DNA of 64,000 nt from Crossiella sp. S99.2 (GTDB lineage Bacteria > Actinomycetota > Actinomycetes > Mycobacteriales > Pseudonocardiaceae). The number at the start of each line of letters is the position of its first letter. The first letter of the stretch is position 1. Shown here piece after piece: positions 42,361 through 51,617 of this stretch. The position numbers and the translations under genes were made by a program. Under the pieces are notes generated by a model. That model saw nothing but the letters and a program-made list of their open reading frames with translations. It did not search any database and was not told the DNA's origin. The DNA lies in assembly GCF_023094165.1 (NCBI RefSeq), contig NZ_JALMDK010000002.1:930211-994210 (forward strand). Reading direction: 5' to 3'.

Positions 42361-42777
42361 ATGGTGCGCTCAGCGGGTTTCGCGTTGCTCATCGGCCGCA
42401 TCGCGGTCGGTCTGGTGTTCATCCTGCACGGCTGGCGCAAACTGATGACGGACGGGATGGACGCCACCACGGCCAACTTCGGCAAGCTGGGCTTCCCGGC
42501 CCCGGAGTTCATGGCCTGGTTCACCGCGCTGGTCGAGCTGCTCGGCGGCGCGCTGTTCATCCTCGGGGTGGCCCTGCCGTTGATCGGCGTGCTGCTCGCG
42601 ATCGTCTCGGTGCTCGGCATCCTGTTCGTCACCGCCAAGAACGGCTTCTGGGCCGGGAACGGCGGCTACGAGTACGAGCTGGTGCTGGCGGGCACCGCGC
42701 TGGCACTGGGCTTCGCCGGCGGCGAGGTCAGCGTCGGCGGCTACTACCGCCGACGCCGTCATCCCGTTGCCGCCTAA
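42361..42777 (+). CDS. DoxX-family membrane protein, second copy
   Basis: 138 residues with four transmembrane helices. It shares VGLVFILHGWRKL and WFTALVELLGGALFILG with the upstream gene, so the pair is a tandem duplication. ATG at 42361 follows GAAGGAG. The 3' end overlaps the convergent TIGR03089 gene by 4 bp. Confidence 0.9.
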   Translation: MVRSAGFALLIGRIAVGLVFILHGWRKLMTDGMDATTANFGKLGFPAPEFMAWFTALVELLGGALFILGVALPLIGVLLAIVSVLGILFVTAKNGFWAGNGGYEYELVLAGTALALGFAGGEVSVGGYYRRRRHPVAA

Positions 42778-43478
42778 CGAAGTTCGCGGGTGATCTTCTC
42801 GGTTTCCTTGCGGGCGGCGAGCTTGCTCTCGTCCAGGTTGACGCACTGGACCAGCGAACCGCCGCCCGCGAGCACCGCGAGCAACCCGTCCAGGACGCCC
42901 GCATCCGTGTTCCAGTCCACAGTGGACAGGATCCGGTCGTCGGCGCCGAAGCCGAGTTCGGCCGCCCGCTTGGCCGCCAGGTCCAGCAGTTCGTCCACAG
43001 TGGACTCGCCAAGGGCCGGGGTGTCGCCGGGCACCGGCTCGTACGGCAGGAAGTCATCGCCGTGCACCCTGGCCTCGGAGATGTAGTCCAGCACGCCCGG
43101 CGGCGTGCTGGACAGCCCGCGGCCCATCGGGTCCAGCGAGGCCGCCGCGACCGTGCGGGCGCCCGGCGCGTCCCCGCCGGGCGCGGTGAAGCACACCTCG
43201 GTGCCCGCCGGATCGAAGCGCACGCTCGCCCCGCACCACCACGAGCCCAGCAGCACCCCGACGGTCTGCCAGTGCGTGGGCAGCAGCACCCCGACCGGGG
43301 TGCCCGCCTCCACGTCCAGCTCATCGCGCAGCCAGTTGGCGGTCTTGCTGGCCCAGTTGGCCATGGTGGCCCTGGACAGCTCGATCCGGACGCCGGTCGC
43401 GTCGTCGTAGTAGGTGATCAGCGGCCGCGCCGGGTCGGCGCGCAGCAGCGGGCGGAACAGCTTCTCGGTGATGCTCAT
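42774..43478 (-). CDS. TIGR03089-family protein (truncated AMP-binding-like)
   Basis: 234 residues. It resembles the N-terminal part of acyl-CoA synthetases (TYYDDATGVRIELS, NWLRDELDVEAGTPVGVLLP) but lacks the ATP/AMP motifs of the full enzymes, as in the actinobacterial TIGR03089 family of unknown function. Orthologs sit beside LCP genes in mycobacteria (Rv3268 region). ATG at 43478 is used because upstream codons belong to the LCP 3' region. Confidence 0.85.
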   Translation of the reverse strand: MSITEKLFRPLLRADPARPLITYYDDATGVRIELSRATMANWASKTANWLRDELDVEAGTPVGVLLPTHWQTVGVLLGSWWCGASVRFDPAGTEVCFTAPGGDAPGARTVAAASLDPMGRGLSSTPPGVLDYISEARVHGDDFLPYEPVPGDTPALGESTVDELLDLAAKRAAELGFGADDRILSTVDWNTDAGVLDGLLAVLAGGGSLVQCVNLDESKLAARKETEKITRELR

Positions 43479-43491
43479 CTGGGCCCCAAAC

Positions 43492-45111
43492 TCAGTACAC
43501 GCAGCGAACCCCGTTGGCGGTGATCGGCTCGTCCACCTCGACCGGCTGCTGCCGGGCGCCGGGCGGGCCGACCACCCCATCCAAACGCACCGCCCCGGCC
43601 CCGCCCAACCGCGCAGGTGGCGAACTCGGCGGCGGCGCGGAGGACGGAGGTGGCTGGGGCGAGGCGGGCGGTTCCGGCTTGGTCAGCCCGGCCACGAAGG
43701 AGCGCACCTGGTCCCGGTTGACCGTGACGACGCTCTGCCCGCGCTCGTTGCGGGCGCCCACGCCGGTGACCGGGATGGTGCGGAACTCCACGTTGCCGCC
43801 GGCCAGCCCCTGCATCTGCTGGGCGAACTGCAACGGGTCCCAGCCCGAGTCCATCACGATCGACTTCTTCGCCGCCGTCATCAGCGCGCCCAGTTTGCCC
43901 GGGTTGGTCAGCGTGCCGGAGGAGAGGATCTTGCTCACCACCGCGGCCATGAACGCCTGCTGGCGCACGATCCGGTCCAGGTCGCTGCGCGGCAACCCGT
44001 TGCGCTGCCGGACGAAGGCCAGCGCGTCGCCGCCGGAGATGGTCTGCGGCCCGGCCCGGAAACTCGCGCCGGAGTCCGGATCGCTGGTGGAGCGGCGCAG
44101 GCACACGTCCACCCCGCCGACCGCCTCGGTCAGCAGGTAGAAGCCGTACAGGTTGACCTCGGCGTAGCGGTCGATGCGCAGCCCGGTCAGCTCCTGCACG
44201 GTCAGCGCCAGCGCCAGCCGCCCCGCCTGGTGACCTTCCTTGTCCAGCCGGGCGTGCTCGGTGACGCCCTCGGCCCGGAGCTGGTCGATCTTGCGGTTCT
44301 TGCCCCGGGTATAGGCGGAGTTGATCTTCTCCTCGCCGATGCCGGGCACCGTCGTGTAGGTGTCCCGCGGGATGGAGAAGGCGGTGGCCTTGCGGCCGTC
44401 GTCGGGCACCCGCAGCACGATGATGGTGTCGGTGTTCACCCCGCCGTCGTTGGCCTCGGTGCGCAGCTGCTTCAACACCTTGGCGGGCAAGGGATTGCCC
44501 TCGGCGTCGGTGCGGCTGTCACTGCCGACCAGCAGGATGTCCGTGGCGCCGTCCTTAGCCTCCGGCGCGTTCGGCGCCTGGCCCAGTTCGTCGATCAGGT
44601 TGGTGGTGGTGACGTTGTCCTCGATGCGCGAGACCGTGGCCCAGCTGATCCCGGTCGCGGTGAGCACCGCCACCGAGAGCACCGCGGCCACGGTGCGCAC
44701 GGAGACCAGCCCCGCGGTCTTCCACCGGCTGCGCCGGCGCGGCACGGGCACCGGCTCGGCGTCGTCCAGTGGCGCCCACTTCTGTTGCGGCCCAACGGTC
44801 GCAGCCGCGACCGCGGCGCCCGCGACCGGCTCAGCCGCTGGTTCGGCGGCGCCCGCGACCGGCTCGGCCGCCCGTTCGGCGGCGTCGGCGACCTGCCCGG
44901 CCACCGCGTTCTCGGCAGCCTGCCCGGCTGCCCCGTCCTCGGTCCCGGCGGCCTGCCCGGCCGCCGCACCCGCACTCGCCGTGCTGGCCCGCCCGGCCAC
45001 CTCGGTGTCGTGGTCCTGCTCGGCGGCCTGCCCGGCCGCCGCGTCGGTATCCATGTCCCCGGCCGACGCCTGCGCGTCGTCCTGGTTCGGACGTGGTTTC
45101 TGCTCCTCCAC
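43492..45111 (-). CDS. LytR-CpsA-Psr (LCP) family cell-wall glycopolymer ligase
   Basis: 539 residues. A low-complexity Ala/Gly/Glu N-terminal cytoplasmic region of about 110 residues, one transmembrane helix (about 145-165), then the LCP domain: DILLVGSDSRTD, TIIVLRVPDDG, SIPRDTYT, and FVRQRNGLPRSDLDR. LCP enzymes transfer lipid-linked glycans to peptidoglycan outside the membrane. GTG at 45111. The C-terminal end ITANGVRCVY is shared in form with the neighbouring LCP protein. Confidence 0.92.
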   Translation of the reverse strand: MEEQKPRPNQDDAQASAGDMDTDAAAGQAAEQDHDTEVAGRASTASAGAAAGQAAGTEDGAAGQAAENAVAGQVADAAERAAEPVAGAAEPAAEPVAGAAVAAATVGPQQKWAPLDDAEPVPVPRRRSRWKTAGLVSVRTVAAVLSVAVLTATGISWATVSRIEDNVTTTNLIDELGQAPNAPEAKDGATDILLVGSDSRTDAEGNPLPAKVLKQLRTEANDGGVNTDTIIVLRVPDDGRKATAFSIPRDTYTTVPGIGEEKINSAYTRGKNRKIDQLRAEGVTEHARLDKEGHQAGRLALALTVQELTGLRIDRYAEVNLYGFYLLTEAVGGVDVCLRRSTSDPDSGASFRAGPQTISGGDALAFVRQRNGLPRSDLDRIVRQQAFMAAVVSKILSSGTLTNPGKLGALMTAAKKSIVMDSGWDPLQFAQQMQGLAGGNVEFRTIPVTGVGARNERGQSVVTVNRDQVRSFVAGLTKPEPPASPQPPPSSAPPPSSPPARLGGAGAVRLDGVVGPPGARQQPVEVDEPITANGVRCVY

Positions 45112-45158
45112 GTCCCTGCCTCCCTGTTGAACGTGCTGGATTTCCCCCGGTCACCAGC

Positions 45159-46883
45159 CTAGTTCACGCAGGTGACACCGTCCGCCGTGATCGGTTGCTG
45201 GCCCGGCGCGGCGGCCGGGGCGACCGAGTCCACCCCATCGAGTGAAACGGGACCTCTGGCGGTGAACCCGCGGGCGCCGGGGCCCTTGTAGTCCTTGCCG
45301 AGGTAGACCTCGACCGTGCCCGCGACCACCTTGGCGTTCTCCTCGACGGGAACCCCGCCCAGCGCCTCGGACACCTTGTCCGCGAGCGACTTCTCGCCCT
45401 TGGCGTAGCGCACCACGGTCTTCGGCCTGGCCGGCGCGTTGTCGCTCTTGCCCTTGGCGAAACCCTTGGCCGCCAGCGCGTCCTGCACCTTGGTGGCCAG
45501 TCCGGTGGTGGTCGTGGTGTTGAACACATCGACCTTGGCGCCGGCCGAGTCGTTGCCGCCGTTGTTCCCGCTGCCGGCCTGGGTGCTGGTGGTCGCGGCC
45601 GGGCCGCCGGTGATGAGCTGCTTGGCGAAGTCCTTGACCTTGGACGGGTTGACGCTGAACGCATCCTGCCCGTCCGAGGTCTTGATCGACTCGCCCAGCG
45701 GCATGGTCTCGAAGCTGATCCGCCCGCCGGCCATGCCCTGCATCTGCTGGGCGAAGGCGATCACGTCCCAGTCCTTGTCCAGCACGATCGACTTCTTCAG
45801 CGCCTCGAACAGGTTGCTCAGCTTGGTGGTGTCGGTCAGCGTGCCGCCGGAGAGGATCTTCTTGGCCAGCCCCGCCATGAACACCTGCTGGCGCACCACC
45901 CGGTCCAGGTCGCCGCGCGGCAGGCCGTAGCGCTGCCGGACGAAGGCCAGCGCGTCGCCACCGGAGATGGTCTGCGGGCCCGCCTTGAAGTTCGCGCCGG
46001 ACTTCTCTTCCTTGGTGGCCTTGGTCAGGCACACGTCCACGCCGCCGACAGCCTTGGTGATCTCGTAGAAGCCGAGCAGGTTGACCTCGGCGTAGTGGTC
46101 GATCTCCACCCCGGACAGGTTCTCCAGGGTCTTGATCAGCACCTTGGAGCCCTCGGTGTTGGCGTCGCGTTCCTGCTCCGGCTTGCTCTTGCTGCTGTTG
46201 CGCAGCTGCTTGAGCGCGGCGTTGCGGCCGAAGGCGTAGGCCGAGTTGACCTTGTTCTTGCCGTGTCCCGGCACGTCGACATAGGAGTCGCGCGGGAAGG
46301 ACATCGCGCTGGCCTTGCTGCCGTCGTTGGGGATCCGGATCAGGATCAGCGAGTCGGTCAGGTGGCCCTCGTTGTCGCCGGCACGCAGCTCCTGCAGGAT
46401 CTGCTTGGGCAGCGGGTTGCCCTGCGCGTCGACCCGGGAGTCGTTGCCCACCAGCAGGATGTCCGTGGCCCCGTCGGCCGCGATCTCACCCTGCTGCTTC
46501 TTGCCGATCACGTCGTTCTTGGTGAGCCCGCCGTCGAGGTTGCCGAGCATGCCGTAGGCGACCCCGGAGGCCAGCAGCACGGTGGCCGAGCTGACCGCGA
46601 GCACGATCTTGGCCACCCGCGTCGCCTGCCGCTTGCCCTGCTCCTGGGCGGACAGCTTCGGCTGCTCGGGGGTGCGCGCCTTGGTGGTGACGGCGGCGGC
46701 GTTGGCGCGGGTCCGCTCACTGGGGCGCGGTCTGGCCTGCTCGCGCGGTGCCGGACGGCCGCCTCCCCGACTTGCCGCGCCCGGGTCCGGGACCGGACGT
46801 CGCCGGTCGCCCTGGCCAGCTGGCGGTGCGGGGCGGCGCGGGCGACCCTGGGGGTCACCGGGCCGCTGGGGCCGGTCGTCCAA
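45159..46883 (-). CDS. LCP-family cell-wall glycopolymer ligase with LytR_C domain
   Basis: 574 residues. Cytoplasmic Arg/Pro-rich N-terminus, one transmembrane helix (about 95-115), LCP domain (DILLVGNDSRVDAQG, SFPRDSYVDVPG, FVRQRYGLPRGDLDR), and a C-terminal LytR_C domain (VDVFNTTTTTGLATKVQ). TTG at 46883 is preceded by GGAGGAG at 8 nt, a clear unusual start. It lies 47 bp upstream of the other LCP gene on the same strand. Confidence 0.92.
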   Translation of the reverse strand: MDDRPQRPGDPQGRPRRPAPPAGQGDRRRPVPDPGAASRGGGRPAPREQARPRPSERTRANAAAVTTKARTPEQPKLSAQEQGKRQATRVAKIVLAVSSATVLLASGVAYGMLGNLDGGLTKNDVIGKKQQGEIAADGATDILLVGNDSRVDAQGNPLPKQILQELRAGDNEGHLTDSLILIRIPNDGSKASAMSFPRDSYVDVPGHGKNKVNSAYAFGRNAALKQLRNSSKSKPEQERDANTEGSKVLIKTLENLSGVEIDHYAEVNLLGFYEITKAVGGVDVCLTKATKEEKSGANFKAGPQTISGGDALAFVRQRYGLPRGDLDRVVRQQVFMAGLAKKILSGGTLTDTTKLSNLFEALKKSIVLDKDWDVIAFAQQMQGMAGGRISFETMPLGESIKTSDGQDAFSVNPSKVKDFAKQLITGGPAATTSTQAGSGNNGGNDSAGAKVDVFNTTTTTGLATKVQDALAAKGFAKGKSDNAPARPKTVVRYAKGEKSLADKVSEALGGVPVEENAKVVAGTVEVYLGKDYKGPGARGFTARGPVSLDGVDSVAPAAAPGQQPITADGVTCVN

Positions 46884-47050
46884 CTCCGTTCTCCTCCCGG
46901 TCGATCGGACCAGATTATCTGGGGTCTGGCACCGCGTTCGCGGTTGCCGACATAACGTGGACGCATCAGAGGGTTTGCTGGTTGCTGCTCGTGACAGACT
47001 GCGACCGGATCAGCACGAGACCACGCGGCAGGGTTCAGGGGAGGATACGG

Positions 47051-48043
47051 ATGCGGGTACTGGTCACAGGCGGTGCCGGGTTCATCGGCTCGCACTACGT
47101 CCGACAGCTGCTGGGTGGCGCGTACCCGGCCTTCGCCGAGGCGGAGGTGACGGTGCTGGACAAACTCACCTACGCGGGCACCAGGACCAACCTCGAACCG
47201 GTGGCCGACAACCCCCGGCTTACCTTCGTCGAAGGCGATATCTGCGATCCCGAGCTGGTGCGCAAGCTCATGTCCGGCCAGGACGTGGTGGTGCACTTCG
47301 CGGCCGAATCGCACGTGGACCGCTCCATCCTGGGCGCGGCCGACTTCGTGCTGACCAACGTGCTGGGCACGCAGACCCTGCTGCAGGGCGCGCTGGAGGC
47401 CAACGTCGGCCGGTTCGTGCACGTCAGCACCGATGAGGTGTACGGCTCCATCGAGTCCGGCTCGTGGACCGAGGAGCACATCCTGGAGCCCAACTCGCCG
47501 TACTCGGCGTCCAAGGCCAGCTCGGACCTGCTGGCCCGCTCCTACTTCCGCACCCACGGACTGCCGGTCTGCGTGACCCGCTGCTCGAACAACTACGGTC
47601 CGTACCAGTTCCCGGAGAAGGTCATCCCGCTGTTCGTGACCAATCTCATCGACGGCAAGACCGTGCCGCTCTACGGCGACGGCCTCAACATCCGGGACTG
47701 GCTGCACGTGGACGACCACTGCCGGGGCATCCAGCTGGTCGCCGAGGGCGGCCGGGCGGGTGAGATCTACAACATCGGCGGCGGCACCGAGCTGACCAAC
47801 AAGGAGCTGACCGGGCTGCTGCTGGAGGCCACCGGCAAGGACTGGGGCAGTGTGACTCCGGTCACCGACCGCAAGGGTCACGACCGGCGCTACTCGGTGG
47901 ACATCACCAAGATCAGCACCGAACTGGGTTACGCGCCGCGGGTGCCCTTCACCGAGGGCCTGGCCCAGACGGTGAAGTGGTACCGGGACAACCGCACCTG
48001 GTGGGAAGCGCTCAAGCAGCGCGCTGAGCTGGCCAAGGGCTGA
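47051..48043 (+). CDS. rmlB: dTDP-glucose 4,6-dehydratase
   Basis: 330 residues. Second step of dTDP-L-rhamnose synthesis. Extended short-chain dehydrogenase: NAD motif GGAGFIGSHY, active-site STDEVYG and YSASKAS with the catalytic Tyr and Lys, and CSNNYGPYQFPEKVIP. ATG at 47051 follows AGGGGAGGA. It is 4 bp upstream of rmlD. rmlA and rmlC are not in view. Confidence 0.96.
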   Translation: MRVLVTGGAGFIGSHYVRQLLGGAYPAFAEAEVTVLDKLTYAGTRTNLEPVADNPRLTFVEGDICDPELVRKLMSGQDVVVHFAAESHVDRSILGAADFVLTNVLGTQTLLQGALEANVGRFVHVSTDEVYGSIESGSWTEEHILEPNSPYSASKASSDLLARSYFRTHGLPVCVTRCSNNYGPYQFPEKVIPLFVTNLIDGKTVPLYGDGLNIRDWLHVDDHCRGIQLVAEGGRAGEIYNIGGGTELTNKELTGLLLEATGKDWGSVTPVTDRKGHDRRYSVDITKISTELGYAPRVPFTEGLAQTVKWYRDNRTWWEALKQRAELAKG

Positions 48044-48047
48044 GCCG

Positions 48048-48965
48048 GTGCCTGGACTGGGACTGCTCGTCACCGGCGGCCGCGGTCAGCTCGGCACCGA
48101 CCTGGCCGCTCTCGCGTCCACAAAGGACGGTTGGCTGACGCATGCGCCCGGCTCGGCCGAACTGGACGTCAGCGAGGCGGACGCGGTCGAGGACGCGGTG
48201 CACGGGATCGCCTGTGCGGCCAGGGACGCGGGCCTGCGCCCGGTGGTGATCAGCGCGGGCGCCTACACCGCGGTGGACGCCGCCGAGACCGACGAGGACC
48301 GGGCGCTGGCGATCAACGGCACCGGCGCCGGGCTGCTCGCCAAGGCCTGTGCGGCAAGGGATGTGCCGCTGATCCACCTCTCCACCGACTACGTCTTCCC
48401 AGGCGACGGCACCCGGCCGTACGAGCCGAGCGACGCCACCGGGCCGCGTTCGGCCTACGGGCGGACCAAGCTGGCCGGGGAACGCGCGGTGCTGGACTCG
48501 GGCGCACTGGCCTACGTGGTGCGCACCCAGTGGGTGTACGGCTCCACCGGCAAGAACTTCGTGCGCACCATGGTCCGGCTGGAGTCCAGCCGGGACACAC
48601 TGTCCGTTGTGGACGATCAGGTGGGCTGCCCGACCTGGACCGTGGACCTGGCATCCGGCCTGCTGGACCTGGCCGTGCTGGCCACCGGCCCGAACCCGCC
48701 GGAGCAGCGGCTGCTGCACTGCGCGGGCGGCGGGGAGACCACCTGGTACCGGTTCACCCAGGCCATCTTCACCGAGCTGGGCGCGGATCCCGAGCGGGTC
48801 AGGCCGTGCACCTCGGCCGATTTCCCCAGCCCGGTCAAGCGCCCGCCGTACTCGGTGCTCTCGCCGAAGTCCTGGGAGTCGGCCGGACTGACCCCGCTGC
48901 GCCCCTGGCGTGAGGCGCTGACCGCCGCGTTCGCCGAGCAGGGCGAGCGGTTCCGCACGGCCTGA
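48048..48965 (+). CDS. rmlD: dTDP-4-dehydrorhamnose reductase
   Basis: 305 residues. Final step of dTDP-L-rhamnose synthesis. Motifs: TGGRGQLGTDLA, STDYVFPGDG, YGRTKLAGE and VRTQWVYG. GTG at 48048 follows rmlB by 4 bp, so they form one operon. In mycobacteria rmlD is directly followed by wbbL; here wbbL is 14 kb downstream. Confidence 0.95.
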   Translation: MPGLGLLVTGGRGQLGTDLAALASTKDGWLTHAPGSAELDVSEADAVEDAVHGIACAARDAGLRPVVISAGAYTAVDAAETDEDRALAINGTGAGLLAKACAARDVPLIHLSTDYVFPGDGTRPYEPSDATGPRSAYGRTKLAGERAVLDSGALAYVVRTQWVYGSTGKNFVRTMVRLESSRDTLSVVDDQVGCPTWTVDLASGLLDLAVLATGPNPPEQRLLHCAGGGETTWYRFTQAIFTELGADPERVRPCTSADFPSPVKRPPYSVLSPKSWESAGLTPLRPWREALTAAFAEQGERFRTA

Positions 48966-48974
48966 GCCACCCAC

Positions 48975-49027
48975 TTGGGCAAACTGGTACGCCCACTTGG
49001 GCAAACTCGGCGTACCAGTTGGCCCAA
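48975..49027. repeat. Long palindromic repeat, copy 2
   Basis: Stem of 19 bp with one mismatch (48975-48993 with 49009-49027) and a 15-nt loop. It matches copy 1 at 15678-15736 when that copy is read on the minus strand, including the ACTTGGGCAAAC sequence in the loop. Located 10 bp after rmlD, so it may serve as its terminator. Confidence 0.8.
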
Positions 49028-49151
49028 CTCGTCGGATTGGTTGTACGGCGGGTGTTGTAGCCGGGGCGTACGGCGTGTGTCGACCGGGGTCGGGGGCCGG
49101 GTCGGGGGTTGACCCGATGTCCGGCGGGCGCGGCCGGATGACGCTGGGGGC

Positions 49152-49805
49152 ATGGCGAAATCCGGGGCGCAGCGGGCGCGGAACCTGTTGGTGTGGCTGC
49201 ATGTGGTGAGTTCGGTCGGCTGGATGTCGCTGGCGCTGACCTTGTTCGCGCTGGTGACCTACGGCATCGGCGTCGAGGATCCCGGACTGCGGCTGGCCGC
49301 GTTCCGGATGGCCGAGGTGCTGGACCTGCGGGTGTTGCAGATCCTGGCGGAGACCTCGGCGTTCACCGGGTTCATGCTCTCCGCGCTGACGCCATGGGGC
49401 TACTTCCGGCACTGGTGGGTGCTGATCAAGTTCGCGATCACCCTGCTACAGCTCTACATCGGCATCTTCATCCTCAGCGCCAACCTGCACGACTCGGTGC
49501 TGGCCGCGGAGACCGGCGGGCGCGGTCCGGCGGTGTGGCTGGCGGTGGCCTCGGCCTTCATGGTGGGCGGAATCGCTTTCCAGGCCTGGCTTTCGGTGGC
49601 CAAGCCGGGCAAACGGACGCCGTGGACGCCGCCGGGCAAGCAGGCTGCCGCGCCGGTTTCGCACCTCTACGCGGCCGGCGCGGTGCCGCCGGTGGCCTAC
49701 CTGGCCGGGCAGTTCCTGCCCTGGGCGACGCCGTTGCTGATGCTGGTGGTGGTGCTCTGGTACTCGATCCGGCGCGGGGTCAAGCTCCGGGCGCCGGCCA
49801 GGTGA
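49152..49805 (+). CDS. Integral membrane protein (DUF2269-like)
   Basis: 217 residues with about five transmembrane helices; it begins with a helix containing LLVWLHVVSSVGW, which resembles the histidine-containing first helix of DUF2269/CopD-like proteins. Function unknown. The 186-bp gap before it holds the palindromic repeat. Confidence 0.7.
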   Translation: MAKSGAQRARNLLVWLHVVSSVGWMSLALTLFALVTYGIGVEDPGLRLAAFRMAEVLDLRVLQILAETSAFTGFMLSALTPWGYFRHWWVLIKFAITLLQLYIGIFILSANLHDSVLAAETGGRGPAVWLAVASAFMVGGIAFQAWLSVAKPGKRTPWTPPGKQAAAPVSHLYAAGAVPPVAYLAGQFLPWATPLLMLVVVLWYSIRRGVKLRAPAR

Positions 49806-49857
49806 GCCACGAGGGGCCCGACCGGCGCCCCTGGGGGTCAGGCGCCGGCCGGGCTGG

Positions 49858-50754
49858 TCAGATGGTCGGCGGGAACATGCCCGCGCGGCCCAGCAGCGCG
49901 GGTACGGGCCTGCCCAGGCGCTGGGCGAGCCAGCCTGCCGTGTCGGCCACCGCGATCATGTCCACGCCGGTTGCGATACCCATTCGTTCCAGTGCGTAAA
50001 CCACGTCTTCGGTGGCGATGTTGCCCGCCGCGCCGGGGGCGAACCGGCAACCCCCGAAGCCACCAGCGGAGACATCCAGCACCCTGACCCCGGCCTCCAC
50101 CGCGGCGATCGCGTTGGCATACCCAGTGTTGCGGGTGTTGTGGAAGTGGCAGCGCAGCCGGATCCCTGGCGCGGCCGCGCGCACCTCGGTGATCATCGCG
50201 CGTACCTGGTCCGGGGTGGCCACGCCGAGGGTGTCGGCCAGGGACAGTTCGGCGGGGCCGGTCGCGGCCACCTTCGCGGCCAGTTCGGCCACCGCGGCCC
50301 GCGGCACCTCGCCGGCGAACGGGCAGCCGAAGGCCACCGCGATGCCCACCGAGACCGGCACCCCGGCCGCCAGTCCGGCCTTGGTCACCTCGGCCAGTTC
50401 GGCGAGCAGCTGGGCCTGGGAGCGCTTTTCCTGCCGTTGCGCGAAATCCTCGGTGGCCGGCAGTACGAACTGGGCCTCGTCCAGGTAGGCCGCCGCCTGC
50501 TGCAAGGCAGCCCGGTCCGGCACCAGCGCGCCGTAGCGCAGGCCGGGCAGCCGGGGCAGCGCGCTGAGCACCTGCTCGGCCGCGGGGGAGAACGGCGGGC
50601 AGAACGAGGCCGCCTCGATCCGCCGCAACCCGGCCGCGGCCAGGCATTCCACCAGCTCGATGGTGTCCACCGCGGACAGCGCGAGACCGCCGCCGGCCAG
50701 TCCGTCCCGCGGCGCGACCTCGACCAGCTCAACAGCGTCCACAGACGGCTCCAT
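49858..50754 (-). CDS. HMG-CoA lyase-like enzyme, second family member
   Basis: 298 residues. HMGL-like TIM barrel: VEVAPRDGL (the usual RDGLQ/NE is changed to RDGLAGG), RCHFHNTRNTGYAN for metal binding, and GGFGGCRFAPGAAGN with the cysteine. The loss of the QNE part of the first motif suggests a different substrate or a divergent lyase. ATG at 50754. It is divergent from a GntR regulator, and shares promoter motifs with it. Confidence 0.85.
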   Translation of the reverse strand: MEPSVDAVELVEVAPRDGLAGGGLALSAVDTIELVECLAAAGLRRIEAASFCPPFSPAAEQVLSALPRLPGLRYGALVPDRAALQQAAAYLDEAQFVLPATEDFAQRQEKRSQAQLLAELAEVTKAGLAAGVPVSVGIAVAFGCPFAGEVPRAAVAELAAKVAATGPAELSLADTLGVATPDQVRAMITEVRAAAPGIRLRCHFHNTRNTGYANAIAAVEAGVRVLDVSAGGFGGCRFAPGAAGNIATEDVVYALERMGIATGVDMIAVADTAGWLAQRLGRPVPALLGRAGMFPPTI

Positions 50755-50838
50755 GTATACAAAGCAAACGTTCGAGCGGAGCATCCAGGCGCTGACAACT
50801 TGTGTCAAGTTGCTGCATCGCTCTAGTTTGCATACAAA
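50754..50838. promoter_or_regulatory. Pair of candidate GntR operators
   Basis: TGTATACAAA (50754-50763) and TGCATACAAA (50829-50838) differ at one base and lie in the divergent promoter region between the HMG-CoA lyase-like gene and the GntR gene. They are AT-rich for this genome, fitting operator sites for the FadR-type regulator. Confidence 0.5.
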
Positions 50839-50869
50839 ATGATGCAGCTTGCATTTCGGAGCGTGACCA

Positions 50870-51514
50870 GTGGCGCTGGCGGCGGAGAAGGCGTACCAAA
50901 CCCTGCGCGCGGGCATCCTGGACGGCACCCACCAGCCGGCTCAGCGCCTGGCCGAGGTCGAGCTGGCCGAGGGCCTCGGCCTGTCCCGCACCCCGGTCCG
51001 GGAGGCGTTGCGGCGGCTGGAGGTCGAGGGCCTGGTCGAGCTGGAGCCGCACCGCGGCGCGCGGGTGGCCCAGTGGACCCGCGCCGACGTGGAGGAGCTG
51101 TACGACCTGCGGATGCTGCTGGAGTCCTTCGTGGCCGCCCGCGCCGCGACCCGGATCGGCCAGGGCGCGCTGGCCCGGCTGGCCCAGCTCCGCGACATCA
51201 TGGCCGCCGCGGCGACCGCGGGCGCGGCGCAGGACCTGACCAGGGTGGCCGAGGCCAACTGCGAGTTCCACACCATCATCGGCGCGGCCGCGGCCAGCCC
51301 TCGGGTGCTGACCATGCTGACCACGGTGATCGAGATGCCGCTGGTGCTGCGCACCTTCCACGACTACCAGCCGGCCGAGCTGGCCCGCAGCCTCTCCCAT
51401 CACCGCGAGCTGGTGGACGCGCTGACCGAGGGGGATCCGGACTGGGCGGAGGCGGTGATGCGGGCGCATGTGCTGGCCGCGAAACGGGTTCTGCTCCGGG
51501 TGTATACCAGGTAG
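50870..51514 (+). CDS. GntR-family regulator (FadR/FCD type)
   Basis: 214 residues. Winged helix with SRTPVREALRRLE, then an all-helical FCD domain (LYDLRMLLESFVAARAA; metal-site His candidates in NCEFHTIIGAA and SHHRELVDAL). FCD regulators sense carboxylic acids. It likely controls the divergent HMG-CoA lyase-like gene and possibly the HyuA-type gene downstream. The start at GTG 50870 lacks a clear ribosome site. Confidence 0.92.
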   Translation: MALAAEKAYQTLRAGILDGTHQPAQRLAEVELAEGLGLSRTPVREALRRLEVEGLVELEPHRGARVAQWTRADVEELYDLRMLLESFVAARAATRIGQGALARLAQLRDIMAAAATAGAAQDLTRVAEANCEFHTIIGAAAASPRVLTMLTTVIEMPLVLRTFHDYQPAELARSLSHHRELVDALTEGDPDWAEAVMRAHVLAAKRVLLRVYTR

Positions 51515-51617
51515 ACCGGCGTGGGATGGCGGCGGAAGTCCTTGCGCGGCAGGCGCGTAGGGTCCTCTAGGGTCCTGGGACAAGGATGGCGACAGGGTGG
51601 GGCACAGGGAGAATTCG

